Origin: an uncultured Lactobacillus sp.
GTDB lineage: Bacteria > Bacillota > Bacilli > Lactobacillales > Lactobacillaceae
Length of the DNA stretch: 7,215 nt
Assembly (NCBI GenBank): GCA_946409675.1
Contig: CAMJXI010000052.1
Coordinates: 1 to 7,215, forward strand
Direction: 5' to 3'
This document shows positions 5,705 to 7,215 of this stretch, piece after piece. Position numbers and translations under genes: made by a program. How positions within the stretch are numbered: the stretch's first letter is position 1; each line of letters begins with the position of its first letter. Under the pieces are notes generated by a model. It was not told the DNA's origin. It did not search any database and was given only the letters and a program-made list of their open reading frames with translations.

Positions 5705-6454
5705 ATGAAAATCGACATATTACCAGACGAAAGAATTGACTACTTACTTAAAGACGAACTGCAGATCATCCAAACTAATGATAGTTTCGCTTATTCTTTG
5801 GATACTATTTTGCTCGGCAACTTCGCTCAAAAATTCGTCCATGACAATCACCGTGTAGCCGATCTTTGTGCCGGTAACGGTGCTGCCAGTCTCTTCATGT
5901 CCCATGGTAACAAAGCCAACTACGATTTGGTTGAGATTCAACCCGAGATGGCTGACAAAGCAGAGCGTTCGATTCAACTAAACGATTTATCCGACCGTTT
6001 GCATGTTTATAATGACGACGTCAAAAATGCTTTTAAGTTCTTAGAGAAGGATTCGTATGATCTCGTGATCTGCAATCCTCCTTATTTCAAAGTTACCAAA
6101 GGCCACACGATTAATCCAGATGAAAAGAAGGCTATTGCCCGCCATGAAATCATGATTAATCTCGAACAAATTATTCAAATTGCAAGTGGCTTACTCAAAA
6201 CGCGGGGTAAGTTTGTCATGGTCCACCGTCCTGAGCGCCTAGCTGAGATCGTCCTTTTTTGTTCGCAAAACAACCTGGGTATTAAATTTGTCCAACCATT
6301 TATTCCTAAAACGGGCAAAGACGCAAACCTCATTATCGTTGTTGCCACACGCAATACCAACAGTGACGGCTTGATTTTGAAATCGGATATCGTCGTCCAC
6401 GACGAAAACGACGAATACACCCCAGAAATTCAGGCAATCTTAAATGGAAACTAA
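5705..6454 (+). CDS. trmN6: tRNA1(Val) (adenine37-N6)-methyltransferase family (YabB/TrmN6)
   Basis: This 249-residue class I SAM-dependent methyltransferase has the SAM-binding motif [11 protein letters not shown] (51-60), an acidic residue ending the next strand (DLVEIQPE, Glu77), and the NPPY motif (124-127) that marks N6-adenine and related amino-group methyltransferases. The N-terminal part ([21 protein letters not shown]) is characteristic of the YabB/YfiC group, whose E. coli member methylates A37 of tRNA1(Val) next to the anticodon. The role is inferred from family; B. subtilis YabB has the same domain form. It should act in the cytosol. The start is supported by AGAGG (5695-5699). 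Its stop overlaps the yazA start by 11 nt, the same pairing as yabB-yazA of B. subtilis, so the two are translationally coupled. Confidence 0.93.
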   Translation: MKIDILPDERIDYLLKDELQIIQTNDSFAYSLDTILLGNFAQKFVHDNHRVADLCAGNGAASLFMSHGNKANYDLVEIQPEMADKAERSIQLNDLSDRLHVYNDDVKNAFKFLEKDSYDLVICNPPYFKVTKGHTINPDEKKAIARHEIMINLEQIIQIASGLLKTRGKFVMVHRPERLAEIVLFCSQNNLGIKFVQPFIPKTGKDANLIIVVATRNTNSDGLILKSDIVVHDENDEYTPEIQAILNGN

Positions 6455-6734
6455 AGCTGACGTAAAAAAATATTATTTCTATTTACTGCAATGTGCTGAC
6501 CGGACTTTTTACGGCGGGTTCACCACTGACGTTGAGAAGAGGGTGGCCACCCATAATGCGGGTAAAGGTGCCAAATACACCAAGTTGCGTCTGCCTGTTA
6601 AGCTGCTTTACTTCGAAGAATTCGACGACAAGTCGGTAGCTTTGAAGCGCGAATACTGGTTTAAACACCAAACGAGGGCGTATAAAGAAAATTTTTTGGC
6701 TGAGCAAAAAATTCCGTTCAAGAAGTTACATTAA
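6444..6734 (+). CDS. yazA: GIY-YIG nuclease superfamily protein (YazA/UPF0213)
   Basis: This 96-residue single-domain protein belongs to the GIY-YIG fold, YazA/UPF0213 branch. The first strand is YYFYLLQC (10-17). The YIG-equivalent strand is FYGGFTTD (22-29), with Tyr23 in place. Arg33 and His37 in EKRVATHN follow, then GKGAKYT (40-46), and the metal-ligand Glu70 in [10 protein letters not shown]. All usual catalytic positions are present, so nuclease activity is possible, but the biological role of this branch is not established. The YGG form of the second motif differs from the more common YTG. The ATG lies inside the end of trmN6 and has only a weak AGG (6432-6434) upstream, which suggests reinitiation by ribosomes finishing trmN6. 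No clear terminator follows. Confidence 0.93.
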   Translation: METKADVKKYYFYLLQCADRTFYGGFTTDVEKRVATHNAGKGAKYTKLRLPVKLLYFEEFDDKSVALKREYWFKHQTRAYKENFLAEQKIPFKKLH

Positions 6735-6796
6735 CCAATAGTTTTTGAATTATCTTTCCTAATTATCTGCTTATTGCCGTTAAAGAAAGAAAATGC

Positions 6797-6825
6797 TTGC
6801 ACTTAGCCCGTAAAATCTGTAAACT
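6797..6825 (+). promoter_or_regulatory. Candidate rpsB promoter
   Basis: TTGCAC (6797-6802) is 17 nt from TAAACT (6820-6825). The better -10 match TATAAC (6825-6830) would need a spacing of 22. The call rests mainly on position: no terminator separates yazA from rpsB, but a separate ribosomal-protein promoter is expected here and the leader structures begin just after it. Confidence 0.45.
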
Positions 6826-6831
6826 ATAACA

Positions 6832-6915
6832 GTGCTGTTTAGGCACAAAAATCCACATTAATTGCGATTAGACTGGAGTTGCTCGAAAGAGTCCAGTGCT
6901 AACTTGACCAATTAA
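6832..6915 (+). ncRNA. Structured 5' leader of rpsB (possible S2 autoregulatory element)
   Basis: The untranslated region before rpsB holds nested pairings. A small hairpin has GTGC (6832-6835) with GCAC (6843-6846). A larger element has TTAATT (6858-6863) with AATTAA (6910-6915), then TTAG (6868-6871) with CTAA (6899-6902), ACTGGA (6872-6877) with TCCAGT (6892-6897), a 4-nt bulge, and CTC-GAAA-GAG (6882-6891), a GNRA tetraloop. A GNRA-capped, bulged stem shortly before a ribosomal-protein gene suggests a cis-acting mRNA element where excess S2 could bind. This is inference; I cannot match it to a named family with certainty. Confidence 0.55.
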
Positions 6916-6945
6916 GAGGGAAAAACAATATGGAGGACATTAAAC

Positions 6946-7215
6946 ATGTCAGTAATTAGTATGAAACAATTGCTCGAAGCTGGTGTACATTTCGGACACC
7001 AAACTCGTCGCTGGAACCCAAAGATGAAACAATACATCTTTACAGAAAGAAATGGTATCTACATCATTGACTTGCAAAAGACAGTCAAGATGGCAGAAAA
7101 CGCTTATAACTATGTTAAAGCTGTTGCTGCAGACGGTGGTATCTTCTTGTTTGTAGGTACAAAGAAACAAGCTCAAGAAGCTATTGCTGAAGAATCAGTT
7201 CGTGCTGGACAATAC
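6946..7215 (+). CDS. rpsB: 30S ribosomal protein S2 (partial, N-terminal 90 codons)
   Basis: The frame starting at this ATG translates to [20 protein letters not shown] and continues with [24 protein letters not shown] and [12 protein letters not shown]. This is the strongly conserved N-terminal part of bacterial S2, a late-binding protein of the small ribosomal subunit needed with S1 for mRNA recruitment. The gene runs off the right edge after exactly 90 codons with no frame break. GGAGG (6932-6936) lies 9 nt before the ATG and decides the start. Codon use is biased to GGT, GCT, CGT and TTG as expected for a highly expressed gene. In related genomes tsf (EF-Ts) usually follows, beyond this window. 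Confidence 0.99.
   Translation, partial: MSVISMKQLLEAGVHFGHQTRRWNPKMKQYIFTERNGIYIIDLQKTVKMAENAYNYVKAVAADGGIFLFVGTKKQAQEAIAEESVRAGQY

Noticed and set aside
6753..6790. Inverted repeat TCTTTC/GAAAGA after yazA as a possible terminator.
   Set aside because: Six A/T-rich pairs around a 26-nt loop with no T tract behind it; too weak to call.
6949..7176. Minus-strand 75-codon frame opposite rpsB, with similar shadows at 4746-4928, 5744-5977, 6175-6420 and 6483-6707.
   Set aside because: Each lies opposite a conserved gene and shows no independent coding evidence.
1..7215. Search for mobile elements, CRISPR repeats, phage genes, toxin-antitoxin pairs or other defence systems.
   Set aside because: No transposase, integrase, direct-repeat array or defence gene was seen; all coding space is taken by conserved core genes.

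Overview
The window looks like an ordinary core-genome stretch of a low-GC Gram-positive bacterium, most likely a member of the Lactobacillaceae. The basis is the gene set and order (LexA, DUF896/YnzC, YneF, a paired ABC exporter, PlsC, a YabB-type tRNA methyltransferase, a YazA-type GIY-YIG protein, then rpsB), the strong GGAGG-type ribosome binding sites and the A+T-rich composition. Genus cannot be fixed from the sequence alone. I see no insertion sequence, phage gene, CRISPR array, tRNA or rRNA.

Layout. On the minus strand at the left is lexA (93-716), ended by a long terminator hairpin (1-53). It diverges from ynzC (806-1060). The 89-bp gap carries an 11/13 match to the Gram-positive SOS operator, placed on the lexA -35 region. 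yneF (1121-1351), a small membrane protein, follows ynzC. A perfect 9-bp inverted repeat with a T-rich tail then separates it from two overlapping genes for a heterodimeric ABC exporter (1415-3175 and 3168-4946). A bidirectional terminator (4974-5013) sits between the exporter operon and the convergent minus-strand plsC (5024-5638). plsC diverges from the trmN6/yazA pair (5705-6454, 6444-6734), and the two promoters appear to share one -10 region. The window ends in the first 90 codons of rpsB (6946-7215), preceded by a structured leader.

How the genes relate. LexA is the SOS repressor and probably controls itself and ynzC. The two ABC half-transporters have complementary motif defects (Asp for the catalytic Glu in one, FSSGQ for LSGGQ in the other), which is the pattern of an asymmetric heterodimer with one working and one degenerate ATP site. 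PlsC serves phospholipid synthesis. TrmN6 and probably rpsB serve the translation apparatus.

No wholly new system is evident. The items most worth a second look are regulatory: the rpsB leader, with a possible 9-codon upstream ORF overlapping the start codon; the dyad in front of the ABC operon; the shared divergent -10; and the non-standard acyltransferase motifs of PlsC.
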